Source: Mastigias papua (taxonomy: Eukaryota > Cnidaria > Scyphozoa > Rhizostomeae > Mastigiidae). Taken from it: a stretch of DNA of 64,000 bases. Shown in pieces: positions 1 to 14,151 of the stretch; within the stretch, counting starts at the first letter, position 1; every line of letters starts with the position of its first letter. The position numbers and the translations under genes are program-made. A model generated the notes under the pieces. It worked only from the letters and a program-made list of their open reading frames with translations. It was not told where the DNA came from and ran no database searches. The DNA lies in NCBI GenBank assembly GCA_964019165.1, contig OZ025267.1:7532648-7596647 (forward strand), given 5' to 3'.

Positions 1-189
1 TGGGCAACCGGGACCATAGTCCCCAACGATTGAAGTCGGTAATTACCATGCCCTAGGTTGAATATGGGTTGAATATACCTACAGGGGTCCCCCCAAATGG
101 CTCCATGCTGGAACTGCCATTGGACTGGACTGTCATACTCACTGCACTACAAACAGGGAAAATGTTTTGCTGCTGATATGAGCTTTTAG

Positions 190-300
190 TATTTTTGTGT
201 AGTGCCTGTTTGTCTGAGTAACATTGCGGTGCTACACAAACTTGAGTATTCTCGTTAAGAACCTGATAATAAAGTTTTAGCACTGAAATCTTGAAAAAGG
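190..300 (+). repeat. Dispersed repeat H, copy 1
   Basis: TAGTGCCTGTTTGTCTGAGT ... GAGTATTCTCGTTAAGAA ... AGTTTTAGCACTGAAATC matches 34628-34740 in order and spacing. Confidence 0.5.
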
Positions 301-2380
301 GGTTAAGAAAGTTTCAGTACAGGACAAAAACAACGTTCTTCCAAAAAAGTGCGGTTTTATGTCAAGACCCATAGTAGTGGTCAAAATGATTTGTTTTTAG
401 ATGTTACCATAAGTATTGATTTTTAGTACGTGCTGTGAGCAACAGCTATAGAACCTGGTTATTATCATATACTATCCTGATCAAATCCTGATAGTCTGAT
501 AGTGAAAACGTGATTTAAATGCTTGACACGATGACATATGAATTATGGCCTTGACAATTAATGCGTCCTGACATGTCGTCGCTCCAGCAACCCTCGTGAT
601 GGGAGCACCTCGAGTTGCTCACTCTTGTAAAGCAACAAAATCCATCAACCCAAAAATTCTTGAATAGTGAGGAGACTCAAGTAACGATTTCTAGTAAAGG
701 TCTTGGGATGGCCCTACCGAGTCCTACTTTGCTTTATAGCAGTAATGAAATCAGGAATAGTAAGTAATATGGTAAATAGTAAGCACCATATGCAGTTGGG
801 ACCAGATGACTCAGAGTCCTTTCCGGCTGTATGTGGTGCAAACAAAGTATGATATTGTATTTTTATTTTATTTTAATATTTCAAGTGATATATAAAAAAA
901 AAATCAGGAATCAAGTCTCGTCATAATTTTTCTAGCATAGGCTGCTACATCGTGAATGCAACCAGCTCCATATTAGTTCCATAAAAATCGACTTCGCACC
1001 ACCGGTAAGGCTACATTCCCTTGAAAATTTCTAATATAAGATGCAGCGTGAAGTTTGCGCCATGTGCTTAGGATAAGTTGAGGATATCACGCGACAAATG
1101 ATCTGAGCATTGGATAAACCACGAATGAATGACACGCTAGACCAGTGCTAGACAGCTTCCCGATATAAAAGTCCCATACTGGCAAGCTGAAAGATGATAG
1201 TGTTGTAAGTGATTGTCATGTTGCGAGATTATCCCCTCAAGCCCGTGGTGACGTTCACAGAGAATGTCCAGTTACCTTACACACAACACAGTTTATAGAG
1301 AAGGGAGTTCATTGTTTTGCACGAGACGTAAGAAATGATGGTAATATCTGGGCAATTGCCGAGGTAGGATGCTTTCTATTGTTGATTTGAATAGGTAGCT
1401 GCTAAGTTCACGAGCCTGGGCTGTGGTGCAACAGTGGCAACAAGGTGGTCACACAGGCAGCCATCTTGTGTTTTGTTACTCTGCCAGAACGAGACATTTT
1501 GTTTGTTATTTTGAACTTGATTCTCATGTTTGCCCTTTTTGACATGGTGCACGTTGTACTGGAAAAGTAATAATGGTGTTTGATTTATTTCTTTGGGACT
1601 ATGGGTTGTATTTCGGATAGATCTGTGGATTATACAGTGGAGAGTACAATATTTACTACAGATCAACTCCTGTAGCATGACACAAAGCTACCCGTGTCGA
1701 TTATTCATCTTTTATTTGTAAATTCGAACTCTCAGTCTTTGCATAGTGGAAAGTTGGATATGGGCGCAGAGGACAAAGGATGTATTAAGGCTGTTCCGCC
1801 CTCGAATATGGCAGTCAGTGCGTGCTGAGATGAGGTTATAGTAGCTACGGGTCGGTTCTTTACTAATAACATGTCTTCCATACTCATATTGTAGAATGCT
1901 TTGCCTTTCTGTGTACGTATGCAATATCCTTCGAAACTCCAGAGGGATCATTTATCTCAAAACTACAGGGCCTAGAAAACAATGCCTTGACCACTTATTT
2001 TTATGTTGAAAATGAAAATTACTGGTTTAAGAATTAGCGGGTATTGGAATTATGAAATTTTCTCGCAAGCAGAGCAAATATATGGAAGCAAATTTACACT
2101 AAACAAGCGATTCTTGAAGGAAATTGGTGTCGCCCTGGGAAGTTGGCCTTCGGACCCCACCTGTAAGCCATTAGCTGCGGAATTGTAATCAAGCTGTATA
2201 TTTGGGCTGAGGTTGTTTGGGAGTTGAACATGCCACCCCCCGGAACGTTTTGGGATCATGCCCTTTCGATATTAAACCCCCTTTTTGACTGGAATAGATA
2301 CGCCTATTCTATCTAGCAGGGGGGCAAGGCCCCCCTGGACTTGAGAAATTTACCTCTGTGCCCCCTACAGAAATGAATTT

Positions 2381-2669
<289 letters not shown>

Positions 2670-2699
2670 GGCTGTGCCCCCCTTGTGAATTCAAGCTGG

Positions 2700-5600
2700 C
2701 TACGGGCCTGCTATCTAGATAGAAATAGCAGGTGAAATTGTTGACATGCGTATGAGAAGCTTTCATGACACGTGAGACGAATCCTCACAGTTTTTTCGCT
2801 GGCCCGCAGCAGTCTTTGAAATTTTTTATTTTTAAGTCTGGATGTATTCTCAACTTATTCTTGAGCTACAAAGGTGTAATTTCGTTCAAAAACCAAGGGG
2901 AAAAAGGGAGATCTTTTTTGATGCGTTACATCATCATAACAAAAAAACAAGATCAGAGCAGACCAATAGATTTCACTATCGCACCAGGGACGTGTACTGA
3001 CGGATATTCTTTTGGGTGAGGGAGGGCAAAGGACTCAAAGTTTCCGACCGACAAAAGATCAACAATCATTTTGTAACTAGGCCTAAACTTAAATGAACAT
3101 TAACTAACATATCGGTCGGCCCCATCACGAGGGAGGGGGCGCTAAGAGGTATCACACCCCTTTGAACACATTTCTTCGCCACAGCTTGCCTTTTTGTCGG
3201 CAAAACTTGCATTTTCATCTGCAAAACTTGCCTTTTGTGTGCAAAGTCCAACGGATTTTCACTATATAACGAGGCTTGTCGGCACATAATACAACTTTCA
3301 CTGATGATCCCCAATAGGTATCTAGCATGTTGTCGGCAATATTAGAGGCATATCGAAGGGTGTCGGATACTCTATCAGAGATCACAGCCATTTCTTAGGT
3401 GCCATGCCCACGTCATCGGCAAAGTTAGATTTCTCGCCCCCCCCCCCAGGGCATCAGCTTCGCGACTGCCTTGATAACCTTGCAAATTGTCTTGTAAATA
3501 ACTTCTATTCTTGTGAATTCCTTCCAATTATCAAAGTATAGTGCTAAGTTTGTACCTTTCTTTAAATTTGGAAGGTCGAGCATAGAGGCTGTCATTTGGC
3601 GCTTCAAAATATAAGTAGTCCCAAGCTCAGATATTTCACGAATGCTTCAAATTCCTCCTCATAACCTAGCTTTTTGCGAAAAGCCTTAACTTTTGCGAAA
3701 AAGAGTATGAATCCTACCACATTTTCAGAACGTGGGGGCATTTTCCTCCCATACATCGTGGATAAGCGCCGGGACAAGCTACAACCTCTGCTTTGCACGG
3801 TGTCCTATGGGTAGTTGTCATGGTGTGTCAATGTGCATCGACTTCCTCATGGTGTGCCAGATAATCTGAAAACGATCTGTCACAGATGACAAGGGTGCTT
3901 TACACGAAATCCGTTATTCAAATACCAAAACACTTATGTTAACATGCTTGTGTTGTCAAATTACAACAAATGGTTATAAGTGTCATAAAGCGAAAACACC
4001 ATCAACCCAGTCAACTGTTATTATCTACATGATGTTGTAGACCATTGTTCCTCTGTCAGCTCTTGTAGTAACGTTTTGGAAATGACAACACCTTGCTAGA
4101 AAATGAGCTTCTGAAGCACTTCGCATCTAAATTTTAGGAAACTGAACAGGGATTTTCATACTTTGTTTGGCAGTTCAAACATATTGATATGGTGTCTCAT
4201 AAAGCGAATCCATACAAAAATATAACTGAAATCCATATTTGATAAAACACTGTAACTTTCTCTCACAACCGACTTCACAATAAACGATTCTGATCAACCC
4301 CACGCTCATCATGCTCTCTCACACCACTCTCTCTTGACAATGTCCCAAGGTACGTTTCTCTATATGAAGTTCGGACCCAGTCTACTTCCATTGTCTCTAC
4401 GTATAAATGCTACTATTCTGCAGGTGTAAGGTTTCCCAATGGTGCAGCCAGGTAAACACAGCTATTGAAGCGAATCGAGAGCGTATCTGTGCCATCCATA
4501 TACGATTTTATGCTGATAGCTGGAATGTAATCTTGACGCACGTTTTTATAAACTGGGTCCCAGATCTCAGGCGTTACAAGCATCATTTTCGTTATGTTTA
4601 AAGCTGAAAGTGTGTTTTTTCATGAGGTCTTTTCTAAATACCATGCACCCTGATATCAAGGTTTGTATGTCCATGATACAGGGTACGTGCCAGCAAACTC
4701 TGTCCAGAGACTTGCTACTGAACATTGTTTGCCAGAAACACATTCATTTGGTAAAAGAAATACTTTCATTTGGTGAGAGAAAACGGTTATTTTCCGAAGT
4801 GTAAACCTTTCAAACCATTTATCATCCCTTGCAATTTGATAAACGAGTATCCTTGTAAGATCTGGGGGAGGGGTCGAAAAAAACCTGAAAAAGTAATAAG
4901 CGTCCCCCCGTTGATTCAGAACCTAATAGCAACTACAACTAATTTTGATGAACATTCTGATCTTGCCATGTCAGCTCATGTAGATGCTAACAACAATTGA
5001 ATTATAGCTTGACATTGAAATGACATTTGAAATCTCGGTCTGGAAAATAAATCACATCGGTGCCTTTTCAGTACAAAGTGACTTTACATGGTCTTTTCTC
5101 AATCCGCTTTAGCATATTGGTTTTAAGATCTTCCTCAAATATTAGATTAATACTTTGATTCTCAATCTCGATTATGGGATCCATTAGTTCTATCGTGAAA
5201 TCTGTCTTGCAACATTATGGTACCAGGAAGCTTTAACTGTATTTGCGGGGACAATCAAAGCAGTGCTTCGACAAGTAAAAGCAAGTGGAAAGTAAGAGGG
5301 AGTTTCACTTAGAACGAGGCTGTCAGTTTTCCGAACCCTATGTATATTCCTGGATGGTTTATTACCATTTGAAATTTCCTTACATCGGATAACGTGATGG
5401 CTGCAGTTCTACTGTTTTAGGATGGTGTCAACTGTTGCACTTTTCAATGGATAGTGTGTTGAAGTAGTTTGACATAAGGGGCAAGCAAAAATACAGCACG
5501 CAAATCTTTACAGATTTCGACAATTATCATACATTGCTATGCGTTTGAGCTGGGTGGGCGCAACCTCTGCATAGCTACGCATTTGCGCTGTGATGACGCA

Positions 5601-8600
5601 CATACGCATTATTTTCATGTCAGGGAAGTGGGATGATATTTTTTGAAATTGTTCTGTACCAATCAGAACACTCTGGGATCCATAAATGAGGCAAATTAAA
5701 GAGTTATCTAGGCCGACCAAGGTATTACTCGGGTCTTGGATTTTCAATTTTCCAGCTGCCTAATAAATCTTTATGAAAGAAAGTATCAATTAACATTTAC
5801 ATACAGCAAGAACTAACAGTTTATAGCATAACAGAAAAGTATGCTCAAATAAAATTTTAAAAAGAATAAAAGTGGTGGCTCCACAGGGAAGATTGGAGGG
5901 ATATTTCCACCCGTTCGTTCCACGTTTGCGATCACTGATGCTTTCAGCCATTTGATAGAATTCCGTTTGCTATAGCATAAATCATTGTGAAATAGCTCTG
6001 TACATATATTGAGTTTACATGATAAAAGCCACAAGCAGTAAGCACACTTACACTTCCTTTATTTTATATGATCTCTCAAAATTTTCGTTCCCCTTCGGGA
6101 ACCTCTTCAGCGAGAACCTTCTTCAGCGAGAACCTTCTTCTTTCTAGAATTGCCAGTTGTAATTCGTCCGATTTCGAGGAGAATGAATTAGAGGGAGTGA
6201 TAGATTTCTAGCAAGATCAACTTTTTTGTTGTGCCCTATCATTGGTCTTTGTCACATCTTGGTCATGTATTTTATAGTGCACCGTTGCGAAAAATGTTGT
6301 AGTTCCAAAGGGCGTCATCTGTAAAAGAGGTATGGCCTGCCAGAGTTCCCCCAGTCAGTGGCCGCTGGCGCCGTCCCTGAATGACAAGGATGAGCTGAGG
6401 ATAAAAGAGAATGCAGGCCTATTTCTACTTCTGGAAATTTCCCCAGCCTTTCCATAACATTTACAGTTCGCTGAAAATTTCCTGAATCTCAAGAAGCTTC
6501 TTCAAAATTAGAGACCCTAATTCAATGTTACGAGAAGCCAGAAAACATGACTGACTTGTTCTGCTACTTTTGTATGCATAAAAATGAAATATGTATTTTA
6601 GTTGATTCAGGATACCACGACAGATTGAAGAATACTTATTCAGATCGATGACATTTCAATAGGCTTTGAAAAAGCAGTGCACTGTAGCCTTTTGGGTGCG
6701 ATCATTTGTGTAGAGCTAGCTCTTGTACTATGGGCCCCTTCATAGCATGAAGGGCGTGACCAAAACGTAGTTTTAGTAAGGCCTCTGCACACTCTTTATA
6801 GCTTTTGAATACTTCGAAAACTCCAATGTTTTATAGCAAACTTGGAGTTCAATGATGCTTAGTGGTAGTAGGGAAGAACAGTTGTTGTCTGGTTCTGCTT
6901 GGAACTCATTCGAAGGGTTTGTTCCTTATATTAGCATTACCTAGCAAAAGAGAAGGGGGCCCAGCCCCTCCTCAAGAAGTAGAAGGAGGCTGAGCCTCCC
7001 CGAAACCCCTCTTCTACACCCCGGTTAATGGTGAGCAAAATGGTTGTCATTTATATGTTAGCAGATCGGAAATCGTTTACTCTTTGGTTTATAATAAACG
7101 GAGGGTGCGTTTATTATTTCTTGGAATTTTTCCAACCCCCCGGAGCTTGTAAGAGCCCGCTGCTTATTACTTTTTAGTGATAGTTGAAAAGCATGTCTAC
7201 GGGTTAGTTTGATGATGACTACAAATGATTCTGGTATTTTTGAGTTTAAAATGTGCATTGTCTTGATAGTATTTATATTTCATACGTTTTATTTCAGCCC
7301 CCCGGTGTTTTCCAACCCCCCCCCGTATATTCCAACCCCTGATTTACTAGAGACCAAAGAATACGTTTGTGCTGGAATAGATTTCTGACTAATCATTTGT
7401 ATGGAGCAACTGCAGCTGTCACCAGGCAAAGATGAGGGCCAAAACATATGCCAAGTTCAGTGATAACACAGAATGGGTACTAATGGCTTAATGTACATAT
7501 TTACTGTGTGTAGTAAACAATGAAATTATTGGAATTCGAAGAGATAAAAGTGACAGCTGAACAGTGGGTTTTAGAAGTCAAGTACTACTCTGAAACTCAA
7601 TCTGCGTAGGTTTTATCTATCTTAGGAATTTTAGATCTAAAAATTAAATTTTTCCAAGTTAGCAATTGTAAGTGCATGATATTGAATACTCAGATCGCCC
7701 ATCATTTGACTATTGTTCAAAGTTAACTACCTCCTCACTGTTTACACCAGGCCCAAAAACAAGTATGGATCTGAATAACTTTGTGGAGTTGTAAATCGAA
7801 GCCTTGCTTCAGAAAGTATATATTTGTATTTAGGACATGTCATGTATATGAATGTAGGTCATCACAACTAACAGATATTAAGGTGTGTTTTGGTGATATA
7901 TATATTAAGGTTTATTAATTTTTGGATAGCACTGAGGCATGTTATTTTGCCCTTTAGATACCTTGCTATTTTTGGTCTCTATCCAGCCTTTTGCGTAATC
8001 CCACGGAAAGACCACACCCTTTCTCGTATAAAACTGTTGGTCTGTAAGCATTTTGTCCTTTTGGCCCTGGTTCATACAGCACCAATCAGGGAGCAGACCC
8101 AACTGTGTTCAATGTCAGCCTGACGCCGTGTAAACAAGAGCGTAAAGTATAAAATACAGGAAAATACGGATTCATCCGATTTGATTCAAACGCAAATCCT
8201 TTGGTAGCCTTTCTGGTGTCGGAGCCAAATGGAGCAATCCCGTATAAATGCAACCCCAATGGAAAACTGTTAAATTCTTTAGTATGTTGATGCAGCATAC
8301 CTATCATCTGTAGATTTACAGTGTTTATCATGGTTTCATATTATCATTAAATAGGAATTTAAAAAGAAGACATGCATTTATCAAATCACCCTTCCCAATA
8401 TCAAATAGGGTGCTATACCTTGAAAAATACCATGGTGTTTTTCTTTAAAGTCTCGAATTGTCCCCCTCCTCAAATCAGCCCATTACTAGAGCGTCAAAGT
8501 GCTACTGGCCTCCCCTCGAATAAAACCCTACCACAGACTTTGATTTAGAGCGATGCTTAAATTTAGACTGTTCTTTTTTGATGTCAGCGAGAAAAGGTGC

Positions 8601-9400
8601 TCCGACAGTGAGCTTTTTATACAGTATATGTCAAATACTTTTGAAAACCCCCGAAAGTAAGCCCCCATGCTGGCGCTTCAAATTGTAATAAAGCCCCTCG
8701 AATAATCCCTCCACTCGAATAAGCCCTTACCCATAAAGTGCTAGGAATAGATATGCCTCCAGGGAGCTAATTTAAATATTTATGGTATTTCGTCCAAAGT
8801 AAGCAATGGAAAAGAGCACTTAGTAAGTTTCGTATAACACATCAATCTGCGGTATAATGGGAGCAGGGAACAGGTCAGCAGAGAACAATGTTAGTATTAT
8901 GGTAGGGAATATGTAGGGTACTCCAGCTTCTTATCCAAGCAGCAAGGTTCACTTCAAAGCTTCTATTGTACCTTCTTGTATCTCTTGCATTTGCCTAGTG
9001 CTTGCCTAGACTTTGTTGACAGCAACTCAATGAGATTTTGTTAGACATGCATTCAATTTGTTTCCATAAGTGCATTATTGCACTTAAATTTGCTAGCAAG
9101 GTACCACGATGTTAATAGTAGCATGAAATGCAGTGAATGAGAGCTTAGAGCGTTAGGCACATCGAGATCCCAAACGTTGGCTCAAAATTATCTAACTTAA
9201 TCCTTTCTATAGCTTTTTATCTCTTGGGAACAAGATTTGTGATAAAGAGATTGAAGTATGATATCTGAGAGGACTAAGCTTAATTTTCTTCGCGGTTGAT
9301 TAACCATATCGAACGTATCCTGTTGCTAGGGAAAGGTAGCTGAAGCCAATGTGAAAGCTTCAGAAGGTTAGAGGCTTGATAGATATCAGTCCTATTGAGA
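2700..9400. other. No gene recognised
   Basis: AT-rich sequence with only short open frames and no splice-linked coding blocks that I recognise. It contains C-rich runs (near 3440 and 7310), a GGGCCCAGCCCCTC word near 6958 that recurs near 27486, and a 16-bp repeat of CTTCAGCGAGAAC near 6110. Confidence 0.5.
8465..8770. repeat. Possible dispersed repeat rich in CCCCTCGAATAA words
   Basis: Contains several CTCGAATAA(A/G)CCC-like words, also seen at 53900-54140 and, reversed, at 29030-29130. The boundaries are not clear. Confidence 0.3.
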
Positions 9401-9409
9401 TAGGTTGGT

Positions 9410-9890
9410 AGTGAGCTTTAGAATGAGTGAGTCAGCACGTCAGCTAGTCCGTCTGTCAGTCAATGAGCCAGCAAGTAAATGAGTAGTGGATCGATGAGTT
9501 AGTGAGTGAGTGAGTGAGTGAGTGAGTGAGTGAGTGAGTGAGTGAGTGAGTGAGTGAGTGAGTGAGTGAGTGAGTGAATCTGCCAGTTAGTCAGTGAGCA
9601 ATTGAGGTAGGAAATGATTGAGCTGCTGGGTGAGCCAGTGAATGAATGAGCTCATGAGTTATTCAGTCCATCAGTTGGTCAATGAGTTAGTGAGTTAGTG
9701 AGAGAGTCAGTAGGGAGTATGTATTAGGGAGTGAGTCACTTATTGAGTCAATCAGTAAATCAGTCAGTAAGTCAATTAGTGAGTGGGTGATTGTGTAAGT
9801 GAGTAATTGTGTGAGTGAGTGAATGAGTCAGTTAGTGAGTCAATGGGTGAGTGAGTGCGTGAGTGAGTGGTGAGTGAGTGAGTAAGAGCA
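9410..9890. repeat. GAGT tetranucleotide block with degenerate flanks
   Basis: A pure GAGT/AGTG array at about 9500-9576 is surrounded on both sides by some 400 bp of degenerate GAGT/CAGT words, suggesting an old tandem array that has decayed outwards. Confidence 0.9.
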
Positions 9891-9899
9891 TGGGGTCAA

Positions 9900-11215
9900 T
9901 GTGTTTGAAAACTCAATAAAAGATGTGGAGCAGTGTTTGCTACTAGAATGCTCGTAACTGTCGTATTACGACCACACAGAACCAAAGCTAATTATGGAGA
10001 GAAGGCTATCAAGAGAGAACACCCCGGGGCATCGCCTCGGGATAAGCATTAATTGGGTATCAGTGATACACTTAACGTAGGTTTTGATTTGCATGTTGAT
10101 CATAAGACGAATAGCGTATGACGAAAAGGATTGCGAATAGAATCAAGCTTTCTTTTCTTGATTGGCAGAATTGAGGATCCAATAACCCCATAGGGCAGGT
10201 GTAGGCAATTATTGTTCTATGGTGCCACATGAGAAGCATGGTTATAGAGCTTGTTTGGTTATAGTTTATGGCCAAATACATGGCCATTTGCTGCTCTTTT
10301 TCGTGTTTTACTTTGTTATGGCCCCGGGGTAGTCATAGTTATTGTTTCCCGGGGTATCCTTCTTGTTTTGTGTGTAATGTAGCTTGTAAGTAAAATTTTT
10401 TGTCATGTACTTTTTGTGGAATGTAAAAAAGCATGAGAAGCAGAAAGTTTTGCAGAAATCCAGGCCAAAAAGCTGAACCCAGTGCTATACGACGTAAAGT
10501 AAAGGATATATGCTGGACGTAAACTAAAGGATATTTGCAAGACCACTGTTACATAGACATCGTAAATTCATAGGCAGAATCCGAATTAAAAAGTTCCATG
10601 ACCATACCTATTTCCCTTAAGAAGCACTTTTTTGTGTAGTATGCTTCCATACTCCTGTTCGCTTTGCAAGAAAATCTGGAAACTATAGTACCCACTAGTT
10701 CTTGCACAACTGTTTTTCATTTTCAAGATATTTGATTTTTCAATACCACTATGAGTGTCGAGGCCATTTTAAGGCCCCTGTTTAGAGTTCCACATTACAA
10801 CAAGATATATGATTATATGCTTGGTTTTGTCTGGGGCAGACGTTGTCATTTCCTGCGACAGGTGTTATGTGCTTCTTTGCCGCTAAACTCAAACAATTCT
10901 AGATGAAGTCTTAGACTGTGACTGGGGGTGGTACATATTAAGAAAATCATTGGAGGTTACGTAGTTAAGTAAAGCGCCTTGTATTTCACAACTTAAGTTT
11001 CCCAATATCTCTAAATTGCTGATATGATCGACCCTACATCTCACAGTAGATTTGTTACCTTTGTTATGTGTTTTTGGTTCACCTTGTGATATGAAAAGCG
11101 AAACAGAAGAATTGTTATAATTTCCGCTATTTGTTTTATTGGATTTTTGTTCGATTTGTTTTATTCAATTTTACCATTTAGTATCTAAACAGCACTCTGG
11201 CTTCAAAAATGAACC
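9900..11215. other. No gene recognised
   Basis: Non-coding. CCCCGGGG words at about 10022 and 10322 might be ends of a degraded inverted-repeat element, but the match is short. Confidence 0.45.
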
Positions 11216-11219
11216 TCTG

Positions 11220-11750
11220 CAAATGGCCACTCGCTTCATCTTCTGCCTGCTCATTCTGCCTCCAATGTCCTACCTGGAAGATGGTAGGTATACCTGGCAC
11301 TATATCTCGGTTCTTTTGTGTATCTCTAAAACTCTGTCTTTATTAAAGGATAGCTCATTATACTCAGATCTGCCTTCATTCTCATTTCCATATTTGATCA
11401 CAGGTGATTCTCTCAGACCAGATTTTGTCTTTGTCCTAATTAGTACCACTGTGTATCTGCTAGAGTTAACTGTTGGCTTGGAGTTTAATATTAGATCATT
11501 AGTGAAGGCAAACCTGATCAGTCTTGTCCCCTTATTTTGGCCCTCCATGAAAAGTATTAACTTGATTACTCTACCTATGAATGCTCTCGGTATATTTGGT
11601 AGATCCTCTAATTCCTTTTTATTGATGGTTAATGAATTGTGCTTTGATAATACTCATCAACAACAGATCATTATGAAAGCATCGTGCATTGCCATTGGAT
11701 GCACGTTATATATTTTCTGTAGACGAAACAAACGGTACATGAATTTTAGC
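11220..11750 (+). pseudogene. Retroelement C-terminal fragment with RLE-like signature
   Basis: An open frame here contains YLEDGRYTW...SVLLCI, then GDSLRPDFVF...YLLELTVG, then LPMNALGIFGRSSNSFL and YIFCRRNK. The R-P-D followed about 12 residues later by E-(L/V)-T-V is the signature of restriction-like endonuclease domains found after the reverse transcriptase in RLE-type LINEs. No reverse transcriptase is visible upstream, and the stretch between the endonuclease-like part and ALGIFG appears shortened. Called as a truncated remnant; the exact family is not assigned. Confidence 0.55.
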
Positions 11751-11938
11751 TGTCATAGTTGTGTGTTTGCTGCTTCTTATTTCTTTACTATTATTTCTTT
11801 TATTTTCTTCATATTTTACATTTGAGTAAATTAGATGATTGGATGTGAAAGTATTAAATATTACCTTTGTATACGCAGACAAGCCAGTTATGCACTATCT
11901 TGCAATAGAGAGGTGTATGATTGTATATTATTGCACTA

Positions 11939-11978
11939 CACGCCTTTTTTATAAGGAACCTTGCTCAAGGCCTAGTGG
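11939..11978 (+). mobile_element. MITE family B, terminal fragment
   Basis: Preceded by TA and reading CACGCCTTTTTTATAAGGAA, then CCTTGCTCAAGGCCTAGTG, the left end of family B as at 19929. No right end found nearby. Confidence 0.4.
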
Positions 11979-11999
11979 TATACTATGCACACAACACTA

Positions 12000-14000
12000 A
12001 CAATCATTTAGATGCCGTTTGCCAGTATTCATTCGTTAGAAGTGAAGACTTTTAACGATTAACTGTTTGCTCTGTACTAGTTCTTTTCAAACTTTTTCTC
12101 AGCTTACTGTATCAATGGTATGCCTTTTCCAGCTCTTCATTTCCAACTCTTATCGCCTGGAGGAATTTTCCCCGATTTGCATTGTTCTCCCGAATTTTCC
12201 TGCGATGAAGCAGATTTATTACGTTATTCAATACACGCATGTCTACTCTGACAAGCCAAGCATTTGTGACTATCCTATAAATCTAGCTGGTTTGTCTAAT
12301 GTTTTGTCTGCAGCTTTTATGTTGAATCCTCTCGTTTTCTTAGATAAGCTTCATGTTATGTCGAGATTCATTTGAAGGCTAATTTAAATGACAGCCAGGC
12401 TTTAATCTCAAACAAATTATTTTAACATATTGAGGTTGGACAAAGATTTTTGTATTCTCGTAACAGCCGAAACGGAATAGGTCTGCCTGCAATGAAAACA
12501 GAACCGGGAACTTAGTTGGGTGCAGGCGTTTTACGGAGAATAGGACACTGCGTAATTCCTCATTGCCTCTTTTTGTGTGACTTGGTTGTTGCAACTGGCC
12601 CTTTATATTGTCCACAGTTACATTCTACTGATAAGCTGTGTGATGTATTAGGTTAATCACTGTGGTCAGCGTATAATGGATCATTATAGGGGTTTGCCTG
12701 CTCGCAGCTTGACGTTTAAGCGATTGCTTCATGTTCCAGCACTTAACTGAGAGGTTTCTTTACTGTCTTGTATGATAAGTGTCTATTGTAAAGCACCGAA
12801 GCATCTTGTCTTCTTTGGTGAGTTTTCTTTTATTGTTAGTTGACTTAAATAGCCATTAATATCAATTTACACACAAAGCGTTTTGTGGCCGTCAATAGTC
12901 CAGTGCACTTATTTGAGGGAAAGCTTCAAAACCAAAATGTCGCCTTTAACGAGCTTATTTCACATTCTAGTCTTGTCGTGTTGATAGTATCAAGGGCGAT
13001 TTTAACGTATTGGAGTGTTATTGATTTGTTGGAAATCCACTCATAGATTATGTAGCAATGCACTTGACTTGCACGAAAGGATACAGAACATGTCCTGTTG
13101 CAAAACTGAGCAGCCAAATTTTCTTAGGAATCAGTTAATCATTTCATCGTTGTTTTTTTATCGTTTTATATGAATAGCAATACAATTTGGCATGTTTAAG
13201 TATAGCCCAGGGACTGACCATGTTTATTGTGACCGCAGTCATTTTTGAACATCCAATAGTGAATATTGATTTCAAGTCTTTAATAATAAAGACTAACAAT
13301 AAAGTAGTAGCATGTTTAATGAAATAAAATCTGGCAATTCAAGTGTAAATTATTTGAAGTTTGTGAAGTAAATGAAGGTATATAATGAAAAAGTGCTACT
13401 GTGACTTATTATCAGTTCTCAACGATAGTCAGCAATTTTAAAACATTTACAGATATTCTTTTAGCCATTCTCACAAATATTATTAACATTTTCACTGTGC
13501 TATCTACTTTATGTTAATAGTGTGGACCTATCACCGATTTTTATACACCATATAGTTGTTGGTCGCGTGTATACTTTGTATTTTCGACTTAATGTTCTTG
13601 TTCAGGTATAGATTTATCGGATAGTTATTTAGCTCTTATAATGCTACTATTTATGTTAGTCTCAAGGGCACAAAGTCCTCTTTTATCACAGAAGGTTATG
13701 GCTATTTGTAGTGGACTCTTTCCAAGTTCAAAGTTAATCAGGATTTCCCTATAAATATTGTAAAAGCAGAAAAGTTATGTCAGTGCATTTCATTACATTG
13801 TTTACTAATCTTGCTTGTAAGATGGCTTACAATATCGTTCATTATTGATTTAAGTCATGGCTGTCGTTTATTTTGCTTTTAACCTGCCACTATCAATAAA
13901 CAATCCTCGTAGGCCTTCCTTCTGAAGCTAGTACTCGATTTACCTGTCCTTACGCGGTTTTCTGTATCGCATAGCACGCTTATTCTTATACCGTCCTGTT
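12000..14000. other. No gene recognised
   Basis: AT-rich sequence. An open frame of 102 codons at 12067-12375 has no recognisable motif, low complexity or splice context. This stretch would contain the INTU promoter if exon 1 is real, but no TATA or other core element stands out. Confidence 0.4.
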
Positions 14001-14035
14001 TTATTAGGCCTAGCATTGCAGATGAACCTAAGAAT

Positions 14036-14151
14036 ATGCCTGAAGTCAATGGTAAAGATGAAGAAACTACCGATTTGACCGAGAATAAACGGTTATCTCG
14101 ATGGCCAGATAGTCAAGCGAAAGTTACAATATGGAAAGAGACTTACAAAGG
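14036..14151 (+). CDS. INTU: Candidate INTU exon 1 (initiator exon)
   Basis: Open frame starting at an ATG (MPEVNGKDEE...), encoding an acidic stretch followed by RWPDSQAKVTIWKETYKG, and ending at a consensus donor (GG|GTATGT) in phase 2. The next INTU exon starts with one base completing a codon, so the phases fit, and adding this exon gives a total length near that of the family. The frame is also open upstream of the ATG, so the exon could begin earlier. I do not recognise the peptide, and vertebrate INTU N-termini are poorly conserved; it could instead belong to an unrelated transcript. Confidence 0.35.

Noticed and set aside
10018..10362. CCCCGGGG words that might be TIRs of a 345-bp element
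   Set aside because: Only about 10 matching bases around a self-complementary core and no clear target duplication.
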